From the NCBI GenBank assembly GCA_910585405.1, contig CAJUDO010000027.1, positions 1 to 36,351 of the forward strand: a stretch of 36,351 nt of DNA. Direction: 5' to 3'. Below, one piece after another: positions 1 through 7,748 of the stretch. Positions within the stretch are counted from its first letter, which is position 1, and the number at the start of each line of letters is the position of its first letter. The notes below the pieces were generated by a model. That model worked only from the letters and a program-made list of their open reading frames with translations, did no database searches and was not told the DNA's origin. A program made the translations under genes and the position numbers. The DNA comes from an uncultured Peptococcaceae bacterium. Its GTDB lineage: Bacteria > Bacillota > Peptococcia > Peptococcales > Peptococcaceae.

Positions 1-619
1 GAACCCTGTTTATATCTAGGCTCACGGTTTTATTTCTTTTGATGTCTAGTGTATCAATCGACCATTGAATAGGATAGTATCCCTTTTCCCGCACAACATC
101 AATACTTTTGTTGTCATATTCACCAAAAGGAAAGCGGAATAGTTGCGGTGTATAACCAGTTACTTCCACAATACGCTGATAGTTACCGTCTAATTCCCGC
201 GCTACTTCCTCTCTGCTGATTTGACTCATATGGGGATGCGTAACGCTGTGCATAGCAATTTCGTGACCGGCATCTGCAATTTTTTTCGCCATATCAGGAT
301 AATCATCCAGCCAAATGTTTGTCAAGAAAAAGGTTGCCTGCACGTTGTACTTGCGCAATACATCTAGAATCTTCTCTGTACGTTCGCAACCCCATGCGGC
401 ATCGAAGGAAATCGCCAACTTTTTCTCTTCCATTTCTACAAAATAAATAGGTATCTCCTTCTCTGCTTTTTCTGCCTCTGCTACCGTTTCTTTGCTGATA
501 GCATTCTCTCTGTTTTCCTGTTCAACATAATCCTGCAGGCGCCATCCCACTGTAAAACCTATCAATAAGACAAAGACGATCCCCAACCCCAATAAAAGAC
601 ATTTTTTTTTCTCATTCAT
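1..619 (-). CDS. Polysaccharide deacetylase (NodB domain), PdaB-like, 3' end off the window
   Basis: I translated this by hand from the ATG at 619; 206 codons are visible and the reading frame is still open at base 1. The ribosome site GGGGGAG sits 7 bases before the ATG. Residues 8-26 form one N-terminal membrane helix or uncleaved signal, and residues 35-55 are a charged linker. The NodB fold follows: motif 1 SFDAAWG (71-77), motif 2 HSVTH (124-128) and motif 3 RFPFGEYD (162-169). This family removes N-acetyl groups from peptidoglycan or other polysaccharides outside the membrane. In motif 1 the usual TFDDG has become FDAAWG, so the first Asp is kept and the second, a metal-ligand position in classical members, is Ala. 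The DAAWG form is typical of the sporulation-linked PdaB subgroup. The family is sure; substrate and sporulation role are inference. The gene diverges from the SLH protein at 1107. Confidence 0.9.
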   Translation of the reverse strand, partial: MNEKKKCLLLGLGIVFVLLIGFTVGWRLQDYVEQENRENAISKETVAEAEKAEKEIPIYFVEMEEKKLAISFDAAWGCERTEKILDVLRKYNVQATFFLTNIWLDDYPDMAKKIADAGHEIAMHSVTHPHMSQISREEVARELDGNYQRIVEVTGYTPQLFRFPFGEYDNKSIDVVREKGYYPIQWSIDTLDIKRNKTVSLDINRV

Positions 620-686
620 GACGTTTCTCCCCCTTTTTTTCATCCTATGCGTACCCCATAAAAAAAATAACGCAAAACGCGGAGAA

Positions 687-838
687 TAAAAAAGAGCTGT
701 CCTGGCGAGACAACTCTTCTAAAGGGGGGTAAAGAAATCTTCGGACGGCAATTAAATTTTAACTCCAACGAGAAAAAGAAAAACTTTTTCTGCAGTTGTC
801 CTTTGCCGTGTTTTGTGGTAACGTCTTATCACGCACTT
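687..838 (-). ncRNA. Candidate structured leader RNA ending in an intrinsic terminator
   Basis: On the minus strand, between a -10-like TATACT and the deacetylase gene, I see a run of nested inverted repeats. There is a small imperfect hairpin at 815-832. The 7-base arms ACGGCAA/TTGCCGT (803-809 with 745-751) enclose CAAC/GTTG (795-798 with 766-769) and a perfect 8-bp stem AGAAAAAG/CTTTTTCT (784-791 with 771-778). A terminator-like hairpin lies at 693-717: 9 bp including one G-T pair, then six or seven T. This layout is typical of a regulated leader (riboswitch or attenuator), but a free-standing small RNA is also possible. I could not match it to any known riboswitch consensus. Besides this, the 487-base gap 620-1106 holds only the two promoters listed separately. 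Confidence 0.4.
693..717 (-). terminator. Intrinsic terminator/attenuator ahead of the deacetylase gene
   Basis: Read on the minus strand, AGAGTTGTC and GACAGCTCT pair over 9 bp (one G-T) around a 7-base loop, then a T run (A run on plus at 687-693). It lies about 70 bases before the deacetylase start codon and no minus-strand protein gene ends upstream, so premature termination in a leader is the natural reading. Confidence 0.6.
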
Positions 839-844
839 AGTATA
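839..844 (-). promoter_or_regulatory. Possible extended -10 promoter for the deacetylase leader
   Basis: The minus strand reads TGT-TATACT, an extended -10 element one base off consensus. No good -35 lies 16-18 bases upstream. A TTGACA on the same strand at 882-877 is too far away to pair with it and has only a poor -10 of its own. Confidence 0.4.
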
Positions 845-1010
845 ACACACTCTCAAATATCAATGGTTAAGAAAATGTCAAGGTAATATGTATGTTTCGT
901 CTATATCATACACATTTCAGAGAAAAGATGTACGCACCAGACACTACTACATCCACAGCTCTTAACCAATTGTATTTTGTGACTCCAAAACAAAAAACTC
1001 TTCCTCTTAC

Positions 1011-1039
1011 TTGATAATTGTGGTACAATGAAATATAAT
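1011..1039 (+). promoter_or_regulatory. SigA-type promoter of the SLH-GH18 gene
   Basis: TTGATA (1011-1016), a 17-base spacer and TATAAT (1034-1039): five of six -35 matches and a perfect -10. The start codon lies 67 bases downstream. Confidence 0.85.
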
Positions 1040-1106
1040 TTTTAGGTAATCGGTTATCTATATTCAATATAGCGTAGTATCTTCTATTATATTAGGAGGG
1101 ATTTTT

Positions 1107-2783
1107 ATGAAAGCATTCAAACTACACGTTGTGGTAAAACGTTGTCTCAAGCTCCTCACTATCACGGCATTTATCGGTCTTTGCTGTTCCGCCAGCCCTG
1201 CCTGGGCAGTAGAGCAGCCTTTTACGGATGTACCCAGCGACCATTGGGCAGCGCCTGTCATTGAAGAATTGCGCGCCTTAGGATTTTCTGACGGAATTGG
1301 CAACGGTGCCTTTGGTTTGGGACAAGTCATTACACGAGCAGAATTTGCCTCTTTTATCTGTAAGGTAGAAGGCTTTGGCGGCAACGCAGCGCAAGCTTAT
1401 ACCGACAATACGGACACTGGCGCTTGGTATTACGGTGCAGTAAATGCTATGGCTGCCCATCGAGTAACTGCCTCTGACGGCGCTTTCCGCCCCAATGAAC
1501 CCATTACCCGAGCAGAGATGGCTGAAATGATTGTCGGCGCCTTGGGATTTTATGATTTGGGGACCCAGCTGAACAGTGTGAATTGTCCTTTCACAGATGT
1601 AAATGAGCGTAAAGGATTTATCACCTTAGCCAGCGATTTCAAATTGGTTGGCGGTATGAGCGCCAACGCCTTCGCCCCCAACCAGACTGCTACTAGAGAA
1701 GAAGCGGCAGCCATGCTGGTGCGCTTATACCATTGTAACCAACGCCAATTAGAGGAAGTACATGGATTTTATGCAATTTCTTCTGCTTCCCAGAGCAGTT
1801 TCCTCAGTCAATTGGACAGCACAGGCTTTGGTTGGGCTCGGCTTACTTTGAACAACGGACATGCTGTCGTAAACACCTCTGCTGCAAATGGCAACGAATA
1901 TAACATTCCTGCCGGATTTACCCAACCGGTAGCACAAGCGCGCAATGATGGCGGCAAAGCGTTATTGTCCATTTATGCAGATAACAACAATGGACTCTTA
2001 ACCCAAGTACTAGCTCAGCCTGCCCTGCGCACAGAAGCAGTACAACAGATTGTCGCCGCCATGAACAACGCCCAACGGGATCAGCAGAATGTCAGCTTTG
2101 ATGGCGTTGTAATTGATTTTGAATCCTTGCGCACCGGTCAAAAAGAAAATTATTCCGCATTCCTAAAAGAATTGCGCAGCGCTTTGGGCAACAAACAGCT
2201 TTATGTAACCGTCCATCCCGTATTGAGCGGCTCCGCTTATTATGACGGCTATGACTACAGCGTCATTGGACAGGTAGCTGACCGGGTGATTCTCATGGCA
2301 TATGATTATGCCGCCCGCTCACTCAGTGAAAGAGAAATGGCGCAGGGCTATACCCAAACGCCCCTTTCGCCTTTAAATCAGGTCTATATCTCTGTCAAAG
2401 CTTGTTTGGACGGCGGCATTCCCAATGAAAAATTGTTGCTAGGCATGTCCATGGATACAGTGCAGTGGAAGCTGCAAAACAGCGCAGTCATTCACAATAC
2501 ACCTTATCATCCATCCTATGATGCCGTGCAGGCTCGCTTAGCCACCGGCTGCCAGGTCACTTATCCCAATTACAGCTATAACCCTTATGCCACTTACACG
2601 GACACTACAGACCAAACGCAGAATGTCCTCTGGTTTGAGAATGAACAATCGGTAAAAGCAAAAGCCCAATTGGCTCGTTTGCTCCAACTGCGTGGTCTCT
2701 CTTTATGGCGGCTGGGAACCATCCCTACCGATTCCAATACCGGATTAAACATCTGGCAGGCAGTACAATCCAGTGTACAATAA
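1107..2783 (+). CDS. Secreted SLH-domain protein with a C-terminal glycoside hydrolase family 18 domain
   Basis: A 558-residue exported protein. The ATG follows AGGAGGG at the right spacing. The signal peptide ends near A34 (AWA, then VEQP). Three S-layer homology repeats follow at about 39-85, 98-145 and 161-208; each has the F/YTD...W or similar opening, and the first two end in TRAE. SLH repeats anchor proteins non-covalently to pyruvylated cell-wall polymers. Residues ~218-555 are a GH18 TIM-barrel domain like that of spore-cortex and chitinase-type enzymes. Its catalytic signature DGVVIDFE lies at 332-339, with E339 the expected acid/base. The likely role is a surface-anchored N-acetylglucosaminidase acting on peptidoglycan or a related polymer. 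The true substrate cannot be read from sequence. The gene is transcribed alone from its own promoter and diverges from the deacetylase. Confidence 0.9.
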   Translation: MKAFKLHVVVKRCLKLLTITAFIGLCCSASPAWAVEQPFTDVPSDHWAAPVIEELRALGFSDGIGNGAFGLGQVITRAEFASFICKVEGFGGNAAQAYTDNTDTGAWYYGAVNAMAAHRVTASDGAFRPNEPITRAEMAEMIVGALGFYDLGTQLNSVNCPFTDVNERKGFITLASDFKLVGGMSANAFAPNQTATREEAAAMLVRLYHCNQRQLEEVHGFYAISSASQSSFLSQLDSTGFGWARLTLNNGHAVVNTSAANGNEYNIPAGFTQPVAQARNDGGKALLSIYADNNNGLLTQVLAQPALRTEAVQQIVAAMNNAQRDQQNVSFDGVVIDFESLRTGQKENYSAFLKELRSALGNKQLYVTVHPVLSGSAYYDGYDYSVIGQVADRVILMAYDYAARSLSEREMAQGYTQTPLSPLNQVYISVKACLDGGIPNEKLLLGMSMDTVQWKLQNSAVIHNTPYHPSYDAVQARLATGCQVTYPNYSYNPYATYTDTTDQTQNVLWFENEQSVKAKAQLARLLQLRGLSLWRLGTIPTDSNTGLNIWQAVQSSVQ

Positions 2784-3000
2784 CATCGTTTCATTGAGTT
2801 TTCAGCTAATCAATGCAGACTGACAAACAGCACAGCATATTCAAACTATATTGGGTATGGTGTGCTTTCCTTTTTTTCGAAAAGCAGATAAATGTAGCAC
2901 TGCAACCACCAGTTGCCCAATTGCAAGCCTGGCATGGTGGCGCTGCAACCGTCCAATTTGTTATGATTTTCTTACCAGATACAAGGAGGTTTGATATGAA

Positions 3001-3642
3001 ATGAACATTGCAGACAGAATACAGCTTTTGCGCAAGGCAAAAGGAATCTCACAGGAAGTGCTTGCCGACCAGATAGGCGTCTCTCGACAAGCAGTTTCGA
3101 AGTGGGAAAGCGAGCAAAGTATGCCCGATCTTGAAAAAATTATTCTGTTAAGCGACTACTTTGAAACAACAACAGATTATCTCTTAAAAGGCGTTGAGCC
3201 CACAAAAGAATCGGAGAAAACATGGAGTGCCTTGTGGTTTACCGCAGCAGGAACAATCCTAAATATCATTGGTTTGGTTTTAGCTATTGTCATATGGTTT
3301 GAGGTGCAACGGGTTTACACACTGGGAATTGGATTGACCCTGATGCTGTTGGGCACAGGTGTATTCCTCACAGGACAAATCTTTGATGGAAAAGACAAAC
3401 TCAAAGCAAAACGATTATTTGTACAAATCAACATCTGGATTCTGACCTTTATTCCCCTGTCCTGTTGTTTCAATCTTCTCGATGGCATACTGGGCGGTTT
3501 TAGCGGGCTCCTCGCCCCTCTACCCATGCTGGGTAATTCCTTCGTTACCTTTGCGTTGTTCTGGCTCTTTTATTTCACGCTATGTATTGTGACAGAACTG
3601 GCAATTGCGAAAGCAGAACACGGAACAGTAATGAAATCATAA
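3001..3642 (+). CDS. XRE-family regulator fused to a four-helix membrane domain
   Basis: 213 residues. Positions ~3-60 are a standard Cro/CI helix-turn-helix, with the recognition region GVSRQAVSKWE. After a short linker come four hydrophobic segments (about 75-100, 105-125, 137-163 and 175-200), so a DNA-binding head is tethered to the membrane. Such fusions are common in Bacillota next to transporter genes, but here no transporter follows and a strong terminator comes directly after. Start choice: AAGGAGG (2983-2989) is 6 bases from an ATG at 2996 that makes only ATG-AAA-TGA, and 11 bases from the ATG at 3001 that opens this frame. The two overlap, so the dipeptide may couple or damp translation. 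Target and signal are unknown. Confidence 0.85.
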   Translation: MNIADRIQLLRKAKGISQEVLADQIGVSRQAVSKWESEQSMPDLEKIILLSDYFETTTDYLLKGVEPTKESEKTWSALWFTAAGTILNIIGLVLAIVIWFEVQRVYTLGIGLTLMLLGTGVFLTGQIFDGKDKLKAKRLFVQINIWILTFIPLSCCFNLLDGILGGFSGLLAPLPMLGNSFVTFALFWLFYFTLCIVTELAIAKAEHGTVMKS

Positions 3643-3658
3643 ACCGCCGTAAATACAA

Positions 3659-3706
3659 AAAGCCGAAGGGAACAACGCTTTTAAGCTGCGTTCTCTTCGG
3701 TTTTTT
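3659..3706. terminator. Strong bidirectional intrinsic terminator
   Basis: The arms AGCCGAAGGGAACAACGC and GCTGCGTTCTCTTCGG pair over most of their length around TTTTAA. An A run lies on the left and TTTTTT on the right, so the site can end both the plus-strand regulator gene (stop 3642) and the convergent minus-strand operon whose last stop is at 3721. Confidence 0.9.
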
Positions 3707-3720
3707 ACATCTTCACTTCA

Positions 3721-4098
3721 TTATAGCTCCACATAAGGCTGCAAAAGCTCTACAAGCTGATTATATAAACGCACTGACAGCCGCTCCATACTCAGCCGAT
3801 AACGGCGCGTTCCCTCTACATAGAGATAAATACACTGCTCCCCCACTTGAAATTGTACCTGCGTCCTTTTATACTCCAACCACTCGTTATAGAGAAACAA
3901 TTTTATTTTTACCGTTTGCTCATCCAAATAAATGCGGTCAGGATATAGATTGTTCAGATAAAAGGCCACAAACACCAATAATGATGCGGGCAAGCGCCAA
4001 AAGGACAGCCACGGCAGCAGAAAACTACACAGCAACGGCACGCCTATAAGCGTTGTCAGCTTGACCAGCAGAATCACACGTTGATTTACAAGATACAT
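3721..4098 (-). CDS. Small membrane protein, PH-like (DUF304-type) architecture, function unknown
   Basis: 125 residues with two hydrophobic segments near the N-terminus (about 7-30 and 34-50). A charged, strand-rich tail follows (DRIYLDEQTVKIKLFLYN...), ending in a short amphipathic helix. This layout resembles the bacterial PH-domain (bPH/DUF304) membrane proteins, but I do not see a diagnostic motif, so treat that as a guess. The ATG at 4098 follows TTGGAG, which lies in the last codons of rbgA; only three bases separate the genes. It is the last gene of the minus-strand operon starting at 7723 and ends at the bidirectional terminator. Confidence 0.7.
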   Translation of the reverse strand: MYLVNQRVILLVKLTTLIGVPLLCSFLLPWLSFWRLPASLLVFVAFYLNNLYPDRIYLDEQTVKIKLFLYNEWLEYKRTQVQFQVGEQCIYLYVEGTRRYRLSMERLSVRLYNQLVELLQPYVEL

Positions 4099-4101
4099 AG
4101 A

Positions 4102-4956
4102 CTACTCCAAGGTAATGCGGCCGATTTTAGCCTGCCGAAAATCAATGAGAATCCCTTTGGACACTTTTCCATAATCAATGCGCCCACCTTTCAGCAGGCA
4201 TCCCCGGTTGCGGCCAATCTGCTCCAGGATATGCAGCGGCTCCTGCGCTAAATCTTCTTCTGTCAGCTTAAACCGTTCCTGCAAGTGATGGGGATATCTT
4301 TTTTGTAAAAAGGTCAACAGTTTCAGCGCCGCTTCATCATGATCAAACACATCGTCATTGATTGCCCCGGTTACCGCCAGACGGAATCCTACTTCCTCAT
4401 CTTCAAACTTGGGCCATAAAATCCCCGGCGTATCCAACAGCTCCAGCTCCTCATCCAAACGAATCCATTGCGTGCCCCGCGTGACCCCTGGTTTATCGCC
4501 GGTCTGCGCTGCCTTTTTGCCCACCAAAATATTGATAAACGTGCTTTTTCCTACATTTGGGATGCCCACGATCATGCAACGGATAGTTTGCTTGCGAACG
4601 CCTTTCTGGGCCATGCGCTCTCGTTTCTCCTTAGTAAGCTCCAGGAGCGCTTCTTTCAGACGGCTGATCAGCTGCTTCTTGCCAATGGTTGCATTAAAGG
4701 CAAAGGCACGATATCCGCTCTGTTGATTAAATTGATTTACCCAGTACGCTGTGCGCTGCGGGTCCGCCAAATCTTCTTTATTCAAAATAATTATACGGGG
4801 TTTTTTATCTCCCACCAATTGGTCCAGCAAAGGATTGCGACTGCTGATGGGCATACGGGCATCCACCAGCTCAATTACAACATCCACCAATTTTAATTGT
4901 TCCTGGATCATTCGTTTTGTCTTCGCCATGTGGCCCGGAAACCACTGTATAGTCAT
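4102..4956 (-). CDS. rbgA: Ribosome biogenesis GTPase RbgA (YlqF)
   Basis: 284 residues, the normal length for RbgA, which drives late maturation of the 50S subunit. It has the circularly permuted GTPase order typical of YlqF/YawG proteins: G4 NKED (59-62) comes first, then the P-loop GIPNVGKS (131-138), the G2 threonine in GVTRG (157-161) and G3 DTPG (175-178). The N-terminal WFPGHMAKT is a family hallmark. The C-terminal helical domain (from about 190) binds rRNA in the family. The ATG is preceded by AAGGAGTG. An 82-base gap separates it from the coiled-coil gene upstream, with no obvious terminator, so read-through from the operon is likely. In Bacillus subtilis rbgA sits beside rnhB; here its neighbours are a kinase and a ferritin-like protein, which is unusual. 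Confidence 0.95.
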   Translation of the reverse strand: MTIQWFPGHMAKTKRMIQEQLKLVDVVIELVDARMPISSRNPLLDQLVGDKKPRIIILNKEDLADPQRTAYWVNQFNQQSGYRAFAFNATIGKKQLISRLKEALLELTKEKRERMAQKGVRKQTIRCMIVGIPNVGKSTFINILVGKKAAQTGDKPGVTRGTQWIRLDEELELLDTPGILWPKFEDEEVGFRLAVTGAINDDVFDHDEAALKLLTFLQKRYPHHLQERFKLTEEDLAQEPLHILEQIGRNRGCLLKGGRIDYGKVSKGILIDFRQAKIGRITLE

Positions 4957-5038
4957 ATGTAATCACTCCTTATCACTTTTACTTTTTATAACCTCTCTCA
5001 GCCTGTCCGCAGCTGTTTTGCACGATACAGGCACGATG

Positions 5039-5326
5039 CTACTTCATGCCTGCATAGATGCGGAAATAACTGAGCATGCTTTCCAGCATCATCTTGCGCT
5101 CTGCCAATTGCCTATACACGCTGCCCCTTGCGCCGCCCTGCCGACACAGAGATTCCATCTTCTGTTCGACGTCATTCAATTCCTGTTTTAACTGCTCAAA
5201 AAGATTTTCAATCCGCGCCAAACGGGAAATAGGCTCTCCGCTATAGCTTTTATATTCATAATGCACTGCGCTGCTGTCTATTATATATTTTTCTCGTTTT
5301 TCCGACCATGATGTATATCGCTCCAT
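5039..5326 (-). CDS. Short coiled-coil protein of unknown function
   Basis: 95 residues from the ATG at 5326. A second in-frame ATG at 5332 overlaps the kinase stop codon but sits only one base from GGAAGGAG, so 5326 fits better. The first third is polar and Tyr/Ser-rich. From about residue 35 to the end the sequence is charged and heptad-like (RIENLFEQLKQELNDVEQKM), broken by a CRQGGARG turn, so it probably forms a helical hairpin. No family is recognised. It directly follows and nearly overlaps the histidine kinase gene, so the product may be made with, and possibly bind, that kinase. That link is inference. Confidence 0.7.
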   Translation of the reverse strand: MERYTSWSEKREKYIIDSSAVHYEYKSYSGEPISRLARIENLFEQLKQELNDVEQKMESLCRQGGARGSVYRQLAERKMMLESMLSYFRIYAGMK

Positions 5327-5328
5327 CG

Positions 5329-6057
5329 TCATGCTCCTTCCCTTTTCCCGTTTTTATCGGCACACGGCAAAATAAAAAATACGCTGGTTCCTTCTCCCAA
5401 TCGGCTGTTGACCCAGATATAACCGCCATGCAGCTCTACCATCGAACGGCAAATCCACAGTCCCAATCCTGTATTTGGTTCTTCTCCTGGGCGGTTGGCT
5501 CCCTTTGAGAAGGGTTCAAACAAGCGGGCCAAGCGTTCTTCACTCATCCCACAGCCATGGTCGGTCACACAAGTGACAACCTGGGCTTCTCTACGAATAA
5601 AACGCACCTCAATACTGCCGCCGGTATCGCTAAACTTGATGCTGTTGCTGACCAGATTGATCAATACCTCCCGCAATCGGCCCCAATCTCCATACACATT
5701 GGCCCAATCAGCCTGTTCCACCTGATACTGTATCCGCTTTTCCCGCATACGCAGTTCCAACAGACTGCCTACTTCCCGCGCCACAGTAGATAGGTTAACT
5801 GCTTGCCGCTCCAATTTTATTTGGTTGGATTCCAGCTTCGCCCAATCCAAAATCTGATTGGTCACCTGCAGCAGTTGCTGGGCGCTGTCTTTTATCTTCA
5901 GCAAATATTTTTTCTGTATTGCATTCAATGGGCCCACTTGTTCCTCTGCCAATAGGTCTCCAAAACCTTTGATGGCATTCAGCGGAGTGCGAATTTCATG
6001 ACCAATCTGCGCTAAAAACCGCGCAAACTCTACCTGTTCCTTGCCATATTCATCCAT
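5329..6057 (-). CDS. Soluble histidine kinase without a sensor domain
   Basis: 242 residues. The HisKA dimerisation domain starts almost at the N-terminus: FLAQIGHEIRTPLNAIKG puts the phospho-accepting histidine at H20. The HATPase_c domain (~90-232) has the N box NLVSNSIKF (134-142), G1 DHGCGM (166-171), F box LFEPFSKG (179-186) and G2 TGLGLWI (196-202). All catalytic boxes are present, so it should be active. No membrane helix and no PAS, GAF or HAMP domain precede the H box, and no response regulator is in the window. It is therefore a cytoplasmic orphan kinase, perhaps feeding a remote regulator or phosphorelay (such as Spo0F/Spo0A if this host sporulates). It overlaps the ferritin-like gene by 8 bases, so translation is probably coupled. 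Confidence 0.9.
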   Translation of the reverse strand: MDEYGKEQVEFARFLAQIGHEIRTPLNAIKGFGDLLAEEQVGPLNAIQKKYLLKIKDSAQQLLQVTNQILDWAKLESNQIKLERQAVNLSTVAREVGSLLELRMREKRIQYQVEQADWANVYGDWGRLREVLINLVSNSIKFSDTGGSIEVRFIRREAQVVTCVTDHGCGMSEERLARLFEPFSKGANRPGEEPNTGLGLWICRSMVELHGGYIWVNSRLGEGTSVFFILPCADKNGKREGA

Positions 6058-6472
6058 GATATCCCTCGTGCTTCAATTTCTGATACAAATTCTCCATCTG
6101 CTGCAAATGCAGCCGTTCTTCGTCGCCAATTTCCCTGCACAGCTTTTGCAGTTCCTTTTGGTCAGTCAAAGCCGCCAACGTATCATAATAAAAAATGGCC
6201 GACTCCTCATGGGCCATATACTCAATGAGAAAAGCAAATAAATCCTCCCATTCCCCAACCTGCAATGTGAACTCCTCAGCTTTGCCCTGTCGCTGCCGCA
6301 GCTCTGTCAAAAGTTTTTCCGCATGGTGTAACTCATCGGCAGCATAGGACAAAAAGGCCTGCTTCAGTTCCCCATCACCATGCAATCCCGCAATTCCCAT
6401 ATATTGAAAAGCTGCGTTCATTTCGTCCCGCACACCTTGTCGCAGTACCTCGATGATTTGCGTATTCTCCAT
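6050..6472 (-). CDS. Ferritin-like (rubrerythrin-type) di-iron protein
   Basis: 140 residues from the ATG at 6472, with GGGAGG 10 bases upstream; a TTG at 6478 is possible but too close to that site. It is a four-helix bundle carrying the two-fold pattern of metal ligands seen in ferritin-like proteins: a Glu in helix 1 (RDEMNAAFQY, E17), ExxH in helix 2 (DELHHAE, E47/H50), a Glu in helix 3 (AHEESAIFYYD) and ExxH in helix 4 (DEERLH, E119/H122). There is no C-terminal rubredoxin domain, so it is a bare bundle. Family members store iron or reduce peroxide; the exact activity is unknown. The gene starts two bases after the upstream exporter gene and overlaps the kinase, so it is firmly within the operon. 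Confidence 0.85.
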   Translation of the reverse strand: MENTQIIEVLRQGVRDEMNAAFQYMGIAGLHGDGELKQAFLSYAADELHHAEKLLTELRQRQGKAEEFTLQVGEWEDLFAFLIEYMAHEESAIFYYDTLAALTDQKELQKLCREIGDEERLHLQQMENLYQKLKHEGYHG

Positions 6473-6474
6473 GG

Positions 6475-6942
6475 TCAATAATCCTCCCGCTGTATCTTGT
6501 CTTTATAAAAAAGCTTCGGTGCCTTCATCACCTTCCACATACGCACCAGTGAGGACACCAGCATAATCCCCAAGGCGATAGCACCAGCCAAAGCCAGAGT
6601 GTTCAGTCCTGTTTCCACAAATAGTGCCGTTTCACCCCGCAAACAATATTCCATCGTATAGTACATCCCGCCGCCGGGCACCAATGGCAATACCGCCGTG
6701 GTCAAAAACAACGTCACTGGCACTTTACAAACCCGAGCCATCAACTCTGCATACACAGAGATGACCACTGTCGCGATGAAATAACGGGGTACATCGCTGG
6801 GAAAATCCAGCAGCAAGTATACCAGCCAGCCCAACGCCCCGCCCAAACAGGTAAGAGGAATTCGTTTGGGGCTCACATTAAAATAGATAGAAAAAGCAGC
6901 ACAAGATAAAAACGCATAAATACAAGGTAATAGGATTCGCAT
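6475..6942 (-). CDS. ThrE/YjjB-type exporter subunit, C-terminal half
   Basis: 155 residues with four or five membrane helices and the motif PLVPGGGMYYTMEY, which marks the ThrE_2 (DUF3815, YjjB-like) half of threonine/serine exporters. I chose the ATG at 6942 because GGGAGGA, located inside the end of the upstream gene, is 7 bases away; the longer frame from 6963 lacks a ribosome site. In Corynebacterium ThrE is a single protein exporting Thr and Ser, and in E. coli the split YjjP-YjjB pair exports succinate. Here the halves are separate adjacent genes in the order YjjP-like then YjjB-like. The substrate cannot be decided from sequence. Confidence 0.88.
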   Translation of the reverse strand: MRILLPCIYAFLSCAAFSIYFNVSPKRIPLTCLGGALGWLVYLLLDFPSDVPRYFIATVVISVYAELMARVCKVPVTLFLTTAVLPLVPGGGMYYTMEYCLRGETALFVETGLNTLALAGAIALGIMLVSSLVRMWKVMKAPKLFYKDKIQREDY

Positions 6943-6943
6943 A

Positions 6944-7723
6944 TTAAATTCCTCCCAATACAATCAAGGCCATACCAGTCCCCATGGCCAACGCCAGCGC
7001 AACCAGCAACGCCTCCATCGCTTTCATCATGCCGGCTACCAAATCCCCTGCAATCACATCCCGCATAGAGTTGGTAATGGCCACACCGGGTACCAGCGTC
7101 ATCAGCGTGCCAATAATAATGCTATTGCTGTGAGGCGCTAAATGATACTGTACAGCTAACAGCGTAATAAACGTAATCAGGAAGCTACAAACCAAATTGA
7201 TAAAAAATCCATTTGTATGCACATATTCCATGGCGCGAAATACTACACGCGTCAACGCGCCGCACACAAAAGCTACCAGAGCATCCTGCAGATTTCCGCC
7301 GAAAAACAACGTAAAGAAAAAGGACACCCCGGCAAAGCCCAAAAACACAATAGCCCATTCAGGATAGGTTTTCTTGCGATAAATCTCCTTCAAGCGGCGA
7401 TTGATTTCCTCCACCGGCGGTCTGTGCTCACAAATATAGCGGCTCAGATTATTCAAATCCTCTATCCTCTGATAATTGGTTCCCCGGGAATAAATGCGTC
7501 GCAGCCGTGTATAGCAGGTATCATCCGCCATGGTGATGGTCACGGTAATATTGTTGGTGATGGCAAATACATCCACATGCTTAATTCCATAGGCATACAA
7601 TACCCGCTGAATAGATTCCTCCACTCGATAGGTTTCCGCGCCTGCCTCCAGGAGAAAATGTCCCAAGTCAATAGCAGTATTCAAAAGTCGTTGATATTCA
7701 AAAGAAGATAAATTCTGCTCCAT
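6944..7723 (-). CDS. ThrE/YjjP-type exporter subunit, N-terminal half
   Basis: 259 residues. The first ~115 are a soluble domain with the DUF1212/ThrE signatures LEAGAETYRVEESI and RLRRIYSRGTN. About five membrane helices follow, containing TLVPGVAITNSMRD, the conserved PG.A..N..RD motif of this family. With the next gene it should form an inner-membrane exporter for small amino or organic acids. The ATG at 7723 follows AAAGGAG. It is the first gene of the seven-gene minus-strand run, directly downstream of an extended -10 promoter, so exporter expression probably sets that of the ferritin-like protein, kinase and RbgA too. Confidence 0.9.
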   Translation of the reverse strand: MEQNLSSFEYQRLLNTAIDLGHFLLEAGAETYRVEESIQRVLYAYGIKHVDVFAITNNITVTITMADDTCYTRLRRIYSRGTNYQRIEDLNNLSRYICEHRPPVEEINRRLKEIYRKKTYPEWAIVFLGFAGVSFFFTLFFGGNLQDALVAFVCGALTRVVFRAMEYVHTNGFFINLVCSFLITFITLLAVQYHLAPHSNSIIIGTLMTLVPGVAITNSMRDVIAGDLVAGMMKAMEALLVALALAMGTGMALIVLGGI

Positions 7724-7748
7724 ATATACACTCCTTTATATGTTCTCT

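Noticed and set aside
877..882. TTGACA on the minus strand as -35 of the deacetylase promoter
   Set aside because: 32 bases from the good -10 and only ATATTT/TATTTG at normal spacing.
2813..3004. 63-codon frame before the XRE gene
   Set aside because: No ribosome site, odd composition, and it covers the regulator's leader.
3582..4049. 155-codon plus-strand frame
   Set aside because: It crosses the strong terminator and is antisense to the small membrane-protein gene.
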